A stretch of DNA of 47,485 bases. Source: CAMCTV01 sp964420985. GTDB lineage: Bacteria; Bacteroidota; Bacteroidia; Flavobacteriales_D; Sanyastnellaceae. The translations under genes and the position numbers were made by a program. Below are positions 16,627 to 25,846 of this stretch, in pieces. Below the pieces are notes generated by a model. The model had not been told where the DNA came from and ran no database searches. It saw only the letters and a list, made by a program, of their open reading frames with translations. The stretch covers positions 1-47,485 of the forward strand of contig CAYQUT010000024.1 in assembly GCA_964420985.1 (NCBI GenBank), given 5' to 3'. Within the stretch, counting starts at the first letter, position 1, and every line of letters begins with the position of its first letter.

Positions 16627-17768
16627 TTCTGAGGCTTTCTTATCAGGTTACTAAAATAAAACCAAACGTGCAAAATCTGAATCTGAATCTCAATGATCGG
16701 GGCAAAAAAGGCAATGTCGACCGGTTGATGTGCAAATTTCAAAAAACGATAGGTACCCGTAACGAACCAAATCCACCTCAAAACCAAAAGCGCCAAGATT
16801 GGGTACATTGAAGGAAAGACTATCACAAGGGCAAAACAAAAGAAATTCATCAAGAACCAACTCATTGGCAAAAGAAACAACCTTCTTTTATCTGCAGCCT
16901 TATACATTGGAGAGGTTGTAAAATGTCTTCTCTTTTGAAGCTTCCAATCTCTAAAATTTCGCTTGGGTTCAGACACGGTTTGTGCATCTTTTGAGAATAC
17001 CACTGCGCTGTTTTGTTTGGTGGCAATCTGATTGATGAGCAAGTCATCATCACCCGAAAGAATAGAATAATTGGATTTAAAACCACCCACCTTAAAAAAC
17101 AAGTCGGTGAAATAAGACAAATTCCTACCCACTCCCATGTATGGTTTTCCGGCTTTTGCAAATCCCAAATAATTCATGGCCACCATGGTATTGTCTAGTC
17201 GAACGAGTTTATTGAACCAACCTTTGTACTTCACGAAAGGAGAATAGCCCAAAACAACCCTAATGTCATTCTTATAAGCTGATGCCATTTCCGCAATCCA
17301 TTGATTGGTTCTTGGATAACAATCAGCGTCTGTTAGCAGAACGATATCATTCTTTGCCGCTTTTATTCCCAATGTCAACGCGAACTTTTTACCCTGCATG
17401 TTCTGCTTGTCTTCATCAATATGAATAACATGCATATTGGGATAGTTGATAGAAAGGGCTTTCAGAATATCCGCAGTGTCGTCATAACTCGAATCATTAA
17501 CGACGATGAGCTCAAAATTTGGATAGTCTTGCTCCATTATTTTGGGGATATTCATCATCAAGTTTTTCTCTTCATTTCGTGCACAAACGATTACGCTGAC
17601 ACCCAACTGTTTGATGGCTCTTTCTTCACTTCGTTTAGAGACCAAAGGAAAATAATAGGCTATCCAATAATACAATTGAATGAACCACATGCACAAGGCC
17701 AAAATGGCCAACATCCATCCCCAAGCAGGCACGCCGTAATACATTGCCAAAAACCAATCCTGACTCAT
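16617..17768 (-). CDS. Membrane glycosyltransferase, family 2
   Basis: 383 residues. One membrane segment lies near residues 12-38, the GT-A catalytic domain at about 50-270, and two to three membrane segments at about 290-375. Catalytic-domain markers: VSVIVCARNEEKNLM near 52-66, VVNDSSYDDT near 90, the DxD-type LLTDADCYPR near 145, SGDDDLLINQ near 240 (acceptor-side Asp), and QKRRHFTT in place of the QxxRW motif. It probably adds a sugar from a nucleotide donor to a lipid or polysaccharide at the inner membrane. It heads the operon with an ECF sigma gene and rsmG. A well-formed promoter lies immediately upstream, four bases before the ATG. Confidence 0.9.
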   Translation of the reverse strand: MSQDWFLAMYYGVPAWGWMLAILALCMWFIQLYYWIAYYFPLVSKRSEERAIKQLGVSVIVCARNEEKNLMMNIPKIMEQDYPNFELIVVNDSSYDDTADILKALSINYPNMHVIHIDEDKQNMQGKKFALTLGIKAAKNDIVLLTDADCYPRTNQWIAEMASAYKNDIRVVLGYSPFVKYKGWFNKLVRLDNTMVAMNYLGFAKAGKPYMGVGRNLSYFTDLFFKVGGFKSNYSILSGDDDLLINQIATKQNSAVVFSKDAQTVSEPKRNFRDWKLQKRRHFTTSPMYKAADKRRLFLLPMSWFLMNFFCFALVIVFPSMYPILALLVLRWIWFVTGTYRFLKFAHQPVDIAFFAPIIEIQIQILHVWFYFSNLIRKPQKWN

Positions 17769-17772
17769 ATTG

Positions 17773-17804
17773 CAAAAGTAACTTCATTCCAAGTAATCCA
17801 GCAA
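17773..17804 (-). promoter_or_regulatory. Promoter of the GT2-sigma-rsmG operon, leaderless arrangement
   Basis: On the minus strand: TTG (17804-17802), 21-base spacer, TACTTTTG (17780-17773), four bases, ATG. This is the clearest complete example of the four-base spacing seen at several genes here. The -33 element overlaps the terminator of the protease gene. Confidence 0.6.
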
Positions 17805-17830
17805 AAAAGGCCCCTAAACGGAGCCCTTTT
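17803..17830 (-). terminator. Rho-independent terminator after the protease gene
   Basis: Minus strand: AAAAGG(G)CTCC, loop GTTTA, GGGGCCTTTTTT. The stem has one bulged G and a G-T pair, and six T's close it. It lies 22 bases beyond the stop codon at 17852. Confidence 0.7.
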
Positions 17831-17851
17831 TATTCACAATATGATTACATC

Positions 17852-20350
17852 TTACTTTTTAACTATCCAACGAAAGTTCTGATAAAAATTTTCAGTTTGA
17901 ACAGTAACAACGTAAACACCTTCTGGGAAGTTACCTTGTAACTCCATTTGATTCTGGATACCATTTATGACCTTGGTCAACACCAACTCTCCCACAGCGT
18001 TATACACTTTGACCTCAGCATTCATCATGTTCATTGAACCAAATGAAACAATAGCCTCACCATTGGATGGATTGGGATATAAAGAAATCTCGGGTTTAAT
18101 AACCTCATTCATTTGCGTCGTACCACCCGTGCAATCTTCATTGACAAGCTCAACGTTATCAATGTAGATGTTATTCCCATATCCATTGTAACCCTTGAAC
18201 TTTACATACATCGTGGAGAAAGCCATATCATTGAGATTAACACACTCCGATCTAAAATCACCTGCTGCCGGAGCAGTGTAATCTGCTGTGCTCGCTGCAA
18301 TGGTGGCCAATTCAGGCCCACCTTTTCTATAAACTTCGGACCAAGTATTCTGGCAATCTGTAGAAACCAAAACAACCAAAGAATCATCGTAAGTGTTATT
18401 GTACTGACAGTGTGCAACATCAAACTTTAATGAAGCCGCATTGGTAGGAACGGAGAATGGAGGCAATACAAATTCATCCACTTCGCCTTCAGCATTGTAA
18501 TTGTAACAATCATACTTCAACATTCCGTTTCCTCCAACGGCTACTCGTTCCCAAGTAGTGGAATTATCTGGATTGTTCAACTGCCAGTTGGTATAAGGAA
18601 AATTTGCCACTGACATAGCATTGTTGTAGGGTAATGCTGTTGCTGAGGAATTGTCAACAAATGTCACTGTAACACTAGATGCGTTGTTGCTGTTGTTCTC
18701 GTCTGTTCCGTTGTTGGGGCTAGTAACTGTGATGTTGATATTGTTTGTTCCTGACACCAAAGTTATAGCGGGCAAATTGACAGTAACAGAGGAACCTTGT
18801 GTCAAATTTCCACTCCAATTGTAGGTAGACATAGCGCCTCCATTTACCTGATATTGAATGCTGCATGAGGTTAAGTTTTGAATACCGTTGTTGGTCAATG
18901 TACAACTTGGAGAAACCGAGTTATTGCAAGTCACAGCAGGAACATTACCAACTCCATTAACACCTGCATCCAAATTGGCTTGAACAAAACCTTCTGGATA
19001 ACCATCTACCACCAAAATCCCAGTATTTCCTGGATCTAGCCATTCCTTAAGACGTGTTGCCGCAGTGGCTCCTGCATCCCATGATACGCCGAAACGTCCA
19101 TAAGAATCTCCTTGACCATTTTCAACATTTCCACTGCAGGCAGAATTGCCCCCATACAATTGACCGATGATTCGATGGTTTTGATCAAACAAAGGCGATC
19201 CTGATGAACCTGGTTCCGTGATTCCATCATCCCATTGCGCTACATCCCATGTTTGTGCACCACCCCAGTTGCCTTGTGTAACAGGATCATTCTCAAAAGA
19301 TATTTTCTTTAAATCGCCACTGGGATGGTGAATCCCTACCACAGAGCTCACCGTATTGGCATCTGAAGCATCCCAACCAGAATATTGAACATTGTAACTT
19401 GCAGGAGGAACTGAATTCAATTCCAACAAACAGAAATCGCTGCCTGCATTTTTAGCTCTCAACACACTTCCTGAGATTGTTTGATTAGTGGGCCCTGTGT
19501 TGCCGGTACAACCCGCTGTTTCATGATTGAAGACAAACACCCAACTGGCAACGTTTGCAGCATAACAATGATTGGCTGTTAAGAAATAGGGAGTACCATC
19601 ATTGGCGGTATTATTGACCAATGCGCCAGTGCAAGATGCAAAACCCCCATCTAAAATCAAACCAACTGATTTTTTCTCTATTTGCCAATCAGCACCTACA
19701 GCGCAATTCACGTTGTTATTGCAGTTTCCGCTGGTTCCGTATGGACCTCTTTGAGCCAAATCATCAGATAAATGACTGCTAAGAACAGTTCTGTATCCAT
19801 GGACAATTGTTCCTAAAGCCAACTGAACCTCATGCATTCTTGAAAGGGGTACGGATAATTCAATAACGGCTTCGTCATCATGAATCAAGGTGGTACCCAA
19901 AACGTTGGCCTCCGAATTATTTTTCTCCGTGATTTTACCAATGAATTCGTCTCTCGAGCCTGACCAAATAAACATCTCTGCACCTTTCACCAAATGAAAA
20001 GAATTGAAAATGAAATTAATGGACTTGGCACCAGTGCAACGAACTCCCAAAAACCACGTCGCCATGTCATTCACGTCATCATAAATCCAAGTCCCGCTAT
20101 TTTCAGGACTATAGTTCACATTGTACTCTATGCCAAATCGATAAGGAGCTGATTTGTCCAAATCTGTGGTTGCATCCTCCATTTGAATCTGATTCATATT
20201 GGGCGTTTCAGTCTCAACAAAAGGGATAACACTAGGTAGATCCTTAATGGACCAACGCTGTGGCTCACCGCCAAAGGTTACTTGTGCATGGGCCGAATTG
20301 CACAACAATGCCAATCCAACCGACACGAAAAAAATAAATTTTCTATTCAT
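17852..20350 (-). CDS. Secreted trypsin-fold protease (lysyl endopeptidase-like) with T9SS type A sorting domain
   Basis: 832 residues. Signal peptide 1-23 (NSAHAQ). Residues of about 24-205 look like a propeptide. The chymotrypsin-fold domain (about 206-440) has LTANHC with His261, GSDFCLLEL with Asp305 and TEPGSSGSPLFD with Ser385, matching the Achromobacter lysyl endopeptidase pattern, and an even number of likely disulfide cysteines. A CARDB-type domain (about 455-560) and a jelly-roll, choice-of-anchor J-like domain (about 570-740) follow. The C-terminus (about 752-832) is a T9SS type A sorting domain: LYPNPSNGEAIVSF, VKVYNAVGELVL, PEGVYVV. The start MNRKFIFF at 20350 gives the clean signal peptide; an ATG two codons earlier is possible. 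Cleavage after Lys is inferred from family likeness. Confidence 0.9.
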   Translation of the reverse strand: MNRKFIFFVSVGLALLCNSAHAQVTFGGEPQRWSIKDLPSVIPFVETETPNMNQIQMEDATTDLDKSAPYRFGIEYNVNYSPENSGTWIYDDVNDMATWFLGVRCTGAKSINFIFNSFHLVKGAEMFIWSGSRDEFIGKITEKNNSEANVLGTTLIHDDEAVIELSVPLSRMHEVQLALGTIVHGYRTVLSSHLSDDLAQRGPYGTSGNCNNNVNCAVGADWQIEKKSVGLILDGGFASCTGALVNNTANDGTPYFLTANHCYAANVASWVFVFNHETAGCTGNTGPTNQTISGSVLRAKNAGSDFCLLELNSVPPASYNVQYSGWDASDANTVSSVVGIHHPSGDLKKISFENDPVTQGNWGGAQTWDVAQWDDGITEPGSSGSPLFDQNHRIIGQLYGGNSACSGNVENGQGDSYGRFGVSWDAGATAATRLKEWLDPGNTGILVVDGYPEGFVQANLDAGVNGVGNVPAVTCNNSVSPSCTLTNNGIQNLTSCSIQYQVNGGAMSTYNWSGNLTQGSSVTVNLPAITLVSGTNNINITVTSPNNGTDENNSNNASSVTVTFVDNSSATALPYNNAMSVANFPYTNWQLNNPDNSTTWERVAVGGNGMLKYDCYNYNAEGEVDEFVLPPFSVPTNAASLKFDVAHCQYNNTYDDSLVVLVSTDCQNTWSEVYRKGGPELATIAASTADYTAPAAGDFRSECVNLNDMAFSTMYVKFKGYNGYGNNIYIDNVELVNEDCTGGTTQMNEVIKPEISLYPNPSNGEAIVSFGSMNMMNAEVKVYNAVGELVLTKVINGIQNQMELQGNFPEGVYVVTVQTENFYQNFRWIVKK

Positions 20351-20426
20351 GTTCATAATTTGATGCAAGATAAAAAACCTAAGTGTTACATGACAGAATT
20401 TTAACGCAGCCCCTGATATTTTTCAT

Positions 20427-20454
20427 AAAAAAAGCTGCACCGGGGTGCAGCTTT
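20427..20454 (-). terminator. Rho-independent terminator after the Cys-rich repeat protein gene
   Basis: AAAGCTGCACC pairs with GGTGCAGCTTT around a tight GC loop, followed on the minus strand by a run of seven T's in all. A strong, nearly perfect 11-base stem 20 bases past the stop codon. Confidence 0.88.
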
Positions 20455-20474
20455 GTACAAAAGAATCAAGACTA

Positions 20475-22598
20475 TTATTGTTTGCTGAATCTTCCGACCA
20501 CAGCGCCATTCGAAGTTGATAACTCAATAAAATACATCCCCACCGACAAATCAGAAACGTCTATGGAATCATTCAATTGATCAACATTCCATTGTCCTTT
20601 TTGAATAAGCTTTCCGTCCGCGCCATAAATGCTGAATGAAACACGATCATTGGCTGACAATTCCAATCCCTGTATAGACACGTTAATGTTCTGATTGGCG
20701 GGGTTGGGGAATAACTTCACCACTGAAGAAGTCAACATCATTCCTGGATTTTCACCCTGTGGATTGTTGTCATTATACATGCATGTTCCATCATCTTGTG
20801 TAGCCGTTGCATTATAATTCAATGCTGTGGAATCCATGCACCCCATCACCTCATTACCACAGTTGGAAAGTATGCCATACATACCGTCCTGACCAGTTCC
20901 CCAACTTAAATTGCCAAAGAAATCGCCATATCCCATGCTGTTGGAGATGGTGACATATCCGCCATTCCAACCATCACCCCAACTGTCTTCCATGGAAACA
21001 GTGTAACAATCGGGAATGAGACAAACCATTTCAATAGAGGTGGAATTATTGACCTCACCCTCAAAACTATAGACCACATCACCACTTGAATTGGTAATAT
21101 CAAAGGACATTTCATCAGCCCAGAATCCCGTTGCCGCAACAATGTATGACCAACCATACTGACAATCCTGACTGTAAACACAAGAGCTATCCGCCACATT
21201 GGCGGCAGGATCAAAATTCATTGCTGTAGGATCCATACAACCTTCATTGTTGATCTGACAACCCTCTGTATTCACAGAAATCATAATCATATCCATTGAA
21301 CCTGATGCCAGATAAGGTGAAGCAAGAGGAGCTGCTGCCCCATTGAGGTAAATATTTAATGTATTGTTTTCCCAACCGTCACCAAAATTATCATTCAGTG
21401 TCGTGTAGAAACATCCATCGTTGATACAGGCGTAAGAATCCTGATAACCCGCAGAGTAGGCAACATTCACTCCGTTTTCATCATACAATGATACAGAACA
21501 TTCATTGGCAAAAATACCACCACTCCAGTCAAAGTACAACATGTTTAAAGTGCCGCAAGCATCAGGAAAAACGCAACTACCGTCATCATAAGTTGCATTG
21601 GCATTGTAGTTCAATGCATTCATTTGGGTACAACCTGTCACCGGGTATAAACAGCTGCCGTCATTGATATCTGCTTCTTCATTGTAGTTCACCGCAAAAG
21701 GATCATTGCAACCATAAGTAATGACATTTCCACAAGATCCATCAAGACTGAATTGGTCGGACTCCTCTGTTAAAGTGGCGTCTAAACTTTCATGAATGAT
21801 TTGAACACCGCCTACATTAATCCAAAAATAGCCATTGTACCAACCCGTGTTATTGGCATTATTGGTCATTACCGCGGTGTAGCACATGTTAGGGTCCAAA
21901 CAAATGTCTGTATTGTAAATGGCCACATTGCCCAACGTTGGATTGGTAAAAACAACAACGCCATTAGAATCGATGATGGACAAACTTACTTCATTGCCGT
22001 TCCCAAAAGTGCAGATGTACAAATGGGCATTGGCTCCTGCGCTGCAATAAACACAACTACTATCAGAAACATCAGCATTTGGATTAAAATTAATGGCCAA
22101 TGGATCAGTGCATCCGCCATATAAACAGCTGCCGTCATTGACATCTGCATCTGCATCGAAGTTGGCTGCGCTAACATCTGTACAACCATATTGAATACTG
22201 GTGCTGGTGCAGTTGGTTGAATTTATCGCCAACGTAAACATCATATCAGAACCCGAACCAAGGGTACCTGAAAACATCATTGTTGAATCCACAGTAATGG
22301 AAATATTACCTCCATTCCAACCATCCCCAAAAGTGTCATGCAAGTGAACAGTGTAGCAACCGTCGGGTAAACACTCTGTATTGAAATAATTCCCATTATT
22401 CTGATAGGGACTGCTCTGTAAATAAATTTGTCCAAAATCGTCCAAAATGAACCACTGCATCTCATTACCAAAAATGGCTGTTACCGTGTTAACGCTAACG
22501 TGGTTTAAACCATCAGGACACAAATTTTGGGCTGATGCTGATTGGAACCAACCCAATAGAGAGGACAAAGTGAAAATCAGTAAAATATTCTTTTTCAT
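20475..22598 (-). CDS. Secreted Cys-rich repeat protein with T9SS type A sorting domain
   Basis: 707 residues. Signal peptide 1-23 (SASAQ). The body holds six copies of a unit of about 24 residues of the form GCxDxxAxNYxxxAxxxDGSCxY, starting near residues 137, 160, 295, 319, 454 and 588. Between them sit beta domains carrying DTFGDGWNGGNISI, DNFGDGWENNTLNI and DSWGDGWNGGYVTI, plus a degenerate fourth copy. The paired Cys and regular Asp/Asn spacing suggest disulfide-pinned calcium-binding loops, like thrombospondin type 3 repeats, which is inference. The C-terminus from about 628 is a type A sorting domain (LFPNPANQNINVSI, LSVGMYFIEL). Such proteins are common, unnamed surface proteins of Bacteroidota. 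It follows mnmA by 39 bases and ends at a strong terminator. Confidence 0.85.
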   Translation of the reverse strand: MKKNILLIFTLSSLLGWFQSASAQNLCPDGLNHVSVNTVTAIFGNEMQWFILDDFGQIYLQSSPYQNNGNYFNTECLPDGCYTVHLHDTFGDGWNGGNISITVDSTMMFSGTLGSGSDMMFTLAINSTNCTSTSIQYGCTDVSAANFDADADVNDGSCLYGGCTDPLAINFNPNADVSDSSCVYCSAGANAHLYICTFGNGNEVSLSIIDSNGVVVFTNPTLGNVAIYNTDICLDPNMCYTAVMTNNANNTGWYNGYFWINVGGVQIIHESLDATLTEESDQFSLDGSCGNVITYGCNDPFAVNYNEEADINDGSCLYPVTGCTQMNALNYNANATYDDGSCVFPDACGTLNMLYFDWSGGIFANECSVSLYDENGVNVAYSAGYQDSYACINDGCFYTTLNDNFGDGWENNTLNIYLNGAAAPLASPYLASGSMDMIMISVNTEGCQINNEGCMDPTAMNFDPAANVADSSCVYSQDCQYGWSYIVAATGFWADEMSFDITNSSGDVVYSFEGEVNNSTSIEMVCLIPDCYTVSMEDSWGDGWNGGYVTISNSMGYGDFFGNLSWGTGQDGMYGILSNCGNEVMGCMDSTALNYNATATQDDGTCMYNDNNPQGENPGMMLTSSVVKLFPNPANQNINVSIQGLELSANDRVSFSIYGADGKLIQKGQWNVDQLNDSIDVSDLSVGMYFIELSTSNGAVVGRFSKQ

Positions 22599-22637
22599 AG
22601 GTTTAAATTAGTCGTGGTCGAAACTAAATGAAAAAAA

Positions 22638-23873
22638 TTAAACAGAAGGAATAAAAACGGGATTTAACATTTCCGACCTCAACCAAGACATTGCACCGCT
22701 ACCCATTAATCGAAAATCATTTTCATTCAACTTCTCGTAAAAAGCAATGAATTGTCCCTCTGCAATGGCTCTTTGGGGATGATCAAAAGTAAAAATCACT
22801 CCCCAATCTGACAACCAAACAGTTGCCCTCTCTAAAATTTGCCTATACCTTACTTGCGCCCAAACACGCTGGCCTGAATACATTGCGTCTGAGTTCAAAA
22901 GGTGAACATCATTCTTTTGAACAAGCACACACCGGGTAAAAAGCGCTTTATGATTTTCTCCTTGACCGACGTAGACAGTATTGGATTGGGTGTCTGTATG
23001 TAAAACAAATAGAGGTTCAGAGAATCCTCCTATGCTCAGACCTTTTCGTTGTCCAACGGTGTAGTAATGCGCCCCTTGGTGTTTCCCAATCCATCGACCT
23101 TTGATTTTCGACCAATCTCGCTGAACCACATTTTTCAACATTTGATCCCAATTTCCATTGGGATTTGTATTCGAATCGGAAATGAAACATCCTTCATCCA
23201 TCAATATCACATTTCCTTCCTTGGGTTTCAATTGCTGTTGCAAAAAATCAGGAAGCCTCACCTTTCCGACAAAACACAATCCTTGGGAATCCTTTTTTGC
23301 TGCTGTTGGCAATCCAACTTCAGAAGCTATCGCTCTTACCTCAGACTTCTCCAAATGACCAATGGGGAATAACGCTTTGCTCAGTTGATCATGCGAAATT
23401 TGAGAAAGGAAATAACTTTGATCCTTGTTTACATCTAATCCATTGAGCAATTCGAATTGATTCAATTCATTATTCCAATGCTTTCTGCAATAGTGACCCG
23501 TTGCAACAAAATCGGCCCCAATTTGCTCTGCCGCTTTCAAAAAGACATCAAACTTAATTTCGCGATTACAGAGAATATCGGGGTTTGGGGTTCGGCCTGC
23601 AGCATATTCTCGAAACATGTAATCTACGATTCGCTCCTTATAAGCCCCACTCAAATCCAAAACTTGAAAAGGAATGCCCAAATGCTCTGCAACAAGCATT
23701 GCATCATTGCTGTCGTCTATCCAAGGACAATCATTGTTGATGACTACTGACTCATCATGCCAGTTGCGCATAAATATCCCAACAACTTCATACCCCGCTT
23801 GAATCAACAGATAAGCGGCCACACTGGAATCCACTCCTCCTGACAATCCAATGACCACCCGATTTTTAGACAT
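22638..23873 (-). CDS. mnmA: tRNA-specific 2-thiouridylase
   Basis: 411 residues, slightly longer than the usual 360-395. MnmA forms 2-thiouridine at the wobble base of tRNA Lys, Glu and Gln, using ATP and persulfide sulfur. The PP-loop SGGVDSSV is at 11-18, GIFMRNWHDE near 33, the first catalytic Cys in NPDILCNREIKFD, the second in DSQGLCFVGKVRLPDFL, and the tRNA-binding GLSIGG near 290. The frame is open nine codons further upstream, but MSKNRVVIGLSGG at 23873 is the family start, and TATTTTTG lies four bases before it. Divergent from the ECF sigma gene. Confidence 0.95.
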   Translation of the reverse strand: MSKNRVVIGLSGGVDSSVAAYLLIQAGYEVVGIFMRNWHDESVVINNDCPWIDDSNDAMLVAEHLGIPFQVLDLSGAYKERIVDYMFREYAAGRTPNPDILCNREIKFDVFLKAAEQIGADFVATGHYCRKHWNNELNQFELLNGLDVNKDQSYFLSQISHDQLSKALFPIGHLEKSEVRAIASEVGLPTAAKKDSQGLCFVGKVRLPDFLQQQLKPKEGNVILMDEGCFISDSNTNPNGNWDQMLKNVVQRDWSKIKGRWIGKHQGAHYYTVGQRKGLSIGGFSEPLFVLHTDTQSNTVYVGQGENHKALFTRCVLVQKNDVHLLNSDAMYSGQRVWAQVRYRQILERATVWLSDWGVIFTFDHPQRAIAEGQFIAFYEKLNENDFRLMGSGAMSWLRSEMLNPVFIPSV

Positions 23874-23877
23874 TGCA

Positions 23878-23885
23878 CAAAAATA
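23878..23885 (-). promoter_or_regulatory. -7 promoter element for mnmA, leaderless arrangement
   Basis: TATTTTTG on the minus strand, then TGCA, then ATG. A TTG lies 25 bases upstream, slightly further than usual. Confidence 0.5.
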
Positions 23886-23935
23886 ACAGATAAATTTCAT
23901 TTCGATAAGGCAACCATCAATAAGATTATCGTCAC

Positions 23936-23943
23936 TACCTTAG
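23936..23943 (+). promoter_or_regulatory. Variant -7 element for the third ECF sigma gene
   Basis: TACCTTAG, one base off TAnnTTTG, then four bases, then the GTG start. The spacing supports GTG at 23948 as the start. No TTG at -33. The same octamer and spacing precede the fucosidase gene. Confidence 0.35.
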
Positions 23944-23947
23944 TGAA

Positions 23948-24511
23948 GTGCCAGAAACAAGCATCATTTTAGATTTAGTCTCAGGAAGTATCCGAGGAGA
24001 AAATCGCTCGCAAGAGTTGATTTACAAAATGTTTGCGGGCAAAATGAAGGTAGTTTGCATACGTTATTTGAAATCAAGAGAAGACGCTGAAGATCTTTTG
24101 CAAGAGGGATTCATCAAAATTTTCAATCTGCTTCCTCAATATTCAGGAACTGGATCCTTTGAAGGGTGGATGAGGAGGATTTTTGTGAATTTATGCATCG
24201 ATACCATTCGAAAAAACAAAAAAATCTCCTTCATTTCTGATGACCGCATGGAAATTGCCGACCCAACAGAAAAGGATGAGGTGGATGAAAACAACTTGCC
24301 TGACTTCACACCAGATGATGTCCTTTTGGCTATGGAAACCCTTACACCTGTTTACAGAACGGTTTTTAACCTGATTGCATTTGAGGACTATTCCCATCAG
24401 GAAGTTGCCGATAAACTGGGGATTTCCATTGGAACCAGCAAAAGCAATTATTTCAAAGCAAAAAAGAATATTCAGCGCATCTTGATTAATAAGAATACCC
24501 AAGAAAAATGA
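23948..24511 (+). CDS. ECF-type RNA polymerase sigma factor paired with a membrane PKD protein
   Basis: 187 residues from a GTG start; the next in-frame Met is about residue 28, inside region 2, so GTG is needed for a complete protein. Region 2: SREDAEDLLQEGFIKIFNLL and FEGWMRRIFVNLCIDTIRKNKK (about 45-92). Region 4: LTPVYRTVFNLIAFEDYSHQEVADKLGISIGTSKSNYFKAKKNIQRIL (about 132-182). The region 4 helix has GTSKSNYFKAK in place of the usual GTVKSRLFRAR form, typical of a Bacteroidota subgroup. The gene overlaps the next by four bases (ATGA), the arrangement expected of a sigma and anti-sigma pair. Confidence 0.92.
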   Translation: MPETSIILDLVSGSIRGENRSQELIYKMFAGKMKVVCIRYLKSREDAEDLLQEGFIKIFNLLPQYSGTGSFEGWMRRIFVNLCIDTIRKNKKISFISDDRMEIADPTEKDEVDENNLPDFTPDDVLLAMETLTPVYRTVFNLIAFEDYSHQEVADKLGISIGTSKSNYFKAKKNIQRILINKNTQEK

Positions 24512-25716
24512 GCGAAAAGCAATTTGAAGAGCAATTAAAAAAGAAGTTTAGAGATTACGAAATGCCCGTAACCGCAAACTTGTGGCCCAATATTTCGAGT
24601 GGGATAGGATCCAAATCCCTTTTTCTCAAAGCTTCTTACAAATGGCTCATTGCCGGCATGGTAGTGGGTGGTGCCGCCATCGGAACTTACTTTACCATGT
24701 CCAATAGTCCACAAGACAATAGGATCACGAGCAGCAACGAAAATCAAAAATTGAGTGCTCCTCAGGAATTTGAAAACAAGGACGTATCCACTAATCCATC
24801 TGATGCCAATTCTTCTGTTGATGTAGAGAATTCAGGTATCACCGCGATGTCACCCGAAAGTCGTCAATCTTTGTCCCAAGAACCCAGCATCAAGGAGAAC
24901 TCAAATCAAATCAATCCCTCAGAAAAGATTAATTCTTTCAAAGAAAATCAAATCGAATCTAGCTCATTTGCTACAGCCAAAACCCATTGTGTTGGAGCCG
25001 AAGTCTCGTTCAACTCACCTTCCACTCCCGATGATGTTAGCTTTCTTTGGAATTTTGGAGACGGAAGTTTTAGCAACGAATCCAACCCCAAACACAAATA
25101 TTTGAATCCTGGAACCTATGTTGTTTCGCTGTCTGTGTCAGGTCACAAAAGCGCACAGATTAACACCATGAACATGAGTGAAACCATCACGATTCTCACC
25201 ACACCCAAAGCAGATTTTGATTGGTCTTTCGACAATGTCGAATCAGGAAAACCTTTGGTTTCTATTGACAACAATAGTGAAGCAGCGGTCAGTTTTGAAT
25301 GGAATTTCCATGATGGTAAAAAGAGCAATGAATTCAAACCCAGCAAGGTCATCACCTCCAATGGGAAATTCCCCATCTCCATTACTGCCATTCATGAAAA
25401 TGGTTGTAAGGATACCAAAATTAAGTATGTTAGCATCAACGATAACAATCAAATCCTAGCCCCTGCTCAGACACTGGCCGGGCAAGGATTCTTACCAGAA
25501 GGTTTAAAGGATTTGAAAGGAAGTTTTGTCATGTCCATTTACGATAATGGAAAAAAAATATTTGAGACCAAGACCATTAAAAGACCTTGGACTGGTATCG
25601 ACAACAACGGTAGATATCACGAAGTAAACAAACAGTATACCTGGATCATCATTACCAAAGACATCAACTCCGGTGCATCCAATTATTATTCCGGAAAAGT
25701 TTTGCTGAAACCTTAA
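24508..25716 (+). CDS. Membrane-tethered PKD protein, candidate anti-sigma factor with degenerate T9SS type B-like domain
   Basis: 402 residues. An N-terminal cytoplasmic segment of about 44 residues (QFEEQLKKKFRDYEMPV, then NLWPNI) resembles the short sigma-binding heads found after ECF genes in Bacteroidota. One membrane helix lies at 45-64. A low-complexity Ser/Asn/Glu linker (65-155) would cross the periplasmic space. A PKD domain follows at about 158-230 (FLWNFGDGSFSNESNPKHKY) and a second PKD-like domain at about 233-312 (FEWNFHDGKKSNEF). The end (about 325-402) aligns with the CHU_C domain, with GFLPEGLKD in place of GFTPNGDGIND, then FVMSIYDNGKKIFET, RPWTGIDNNG and a closing GKVLLKP. 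It overlaps the sigma gene by four bases. There is no signal peptide. The anti-sigma role is inferred from position and topology. Confidence 0.75.
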   Translation: MSEKQFEEQLKKKFRDYEMPVTANLWPNISSGIGSKSLFLKASYKWLIAGMVVGGAAIGTYFTMSNSPQDNRITSSNENQKLSAPQEFENKDVSTNPSDANSSVDVENSGITAMSPESRQSLSQEPSIKENSNQINPSEKINSFKENQIESSSFATAKTHCVGAEVSFNSPSTPDDVSFLWNFGDGSFSNESNPKHKYLNPGTYVVSLSVSGHKSAQINTMNMSETITILTTPKADFDWSFDNVESGKPLVSIDNNSEAAVSFEWNFHDGKKSNEFKPSKVITSNGKFPISITAIHENGCKDTKIKYVSINDNNQILAPAQTLAGQGFLPEGLKDLKGSFVMSIYDNGKKIFETKTIKRPWTGIDNNGRYHEVNKQYTWIIITKDINSGASNYYSGKVLLKP

Positions 25717-25742
25717 CCAAACCCTAATATCAATCTAGTAAG

Positions 25743-25772
25743 AAAAGTGGAGCTTCGGCTCCCTTTTTTTTT
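25743..25772 (+). terminator. Rho-independent terminator after the sigma / PKD operon
   Basis: GGAGC, tetraloop TTCG, GCTCC, then a run of nine T's after one further C, 33 bases past the stop codon. The UUCG loop makes it especially stable. It separates the operon from the following giant gene. Confidence 0.9.
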
Positions 25773-25797
25773 AATATTAGTGCAACTTTTAATGTAT

Positions 25798-25805
25798 TAT
25801 ATTTG
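25798..25805 (+). promoter_or_regulatory. -7 promoter element for the 1196-residue surface protein
   Basis: TATATTTG, a full TAnnTTTG match. The leader would be about 37 bases before the ATG at 25847. No clear TTG at -33. Confidence 0.45.
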
Positions 25806-25846
25806 TCTGTCAAGATATAACGTGTATCCAATACTGTTAAGTGAAA

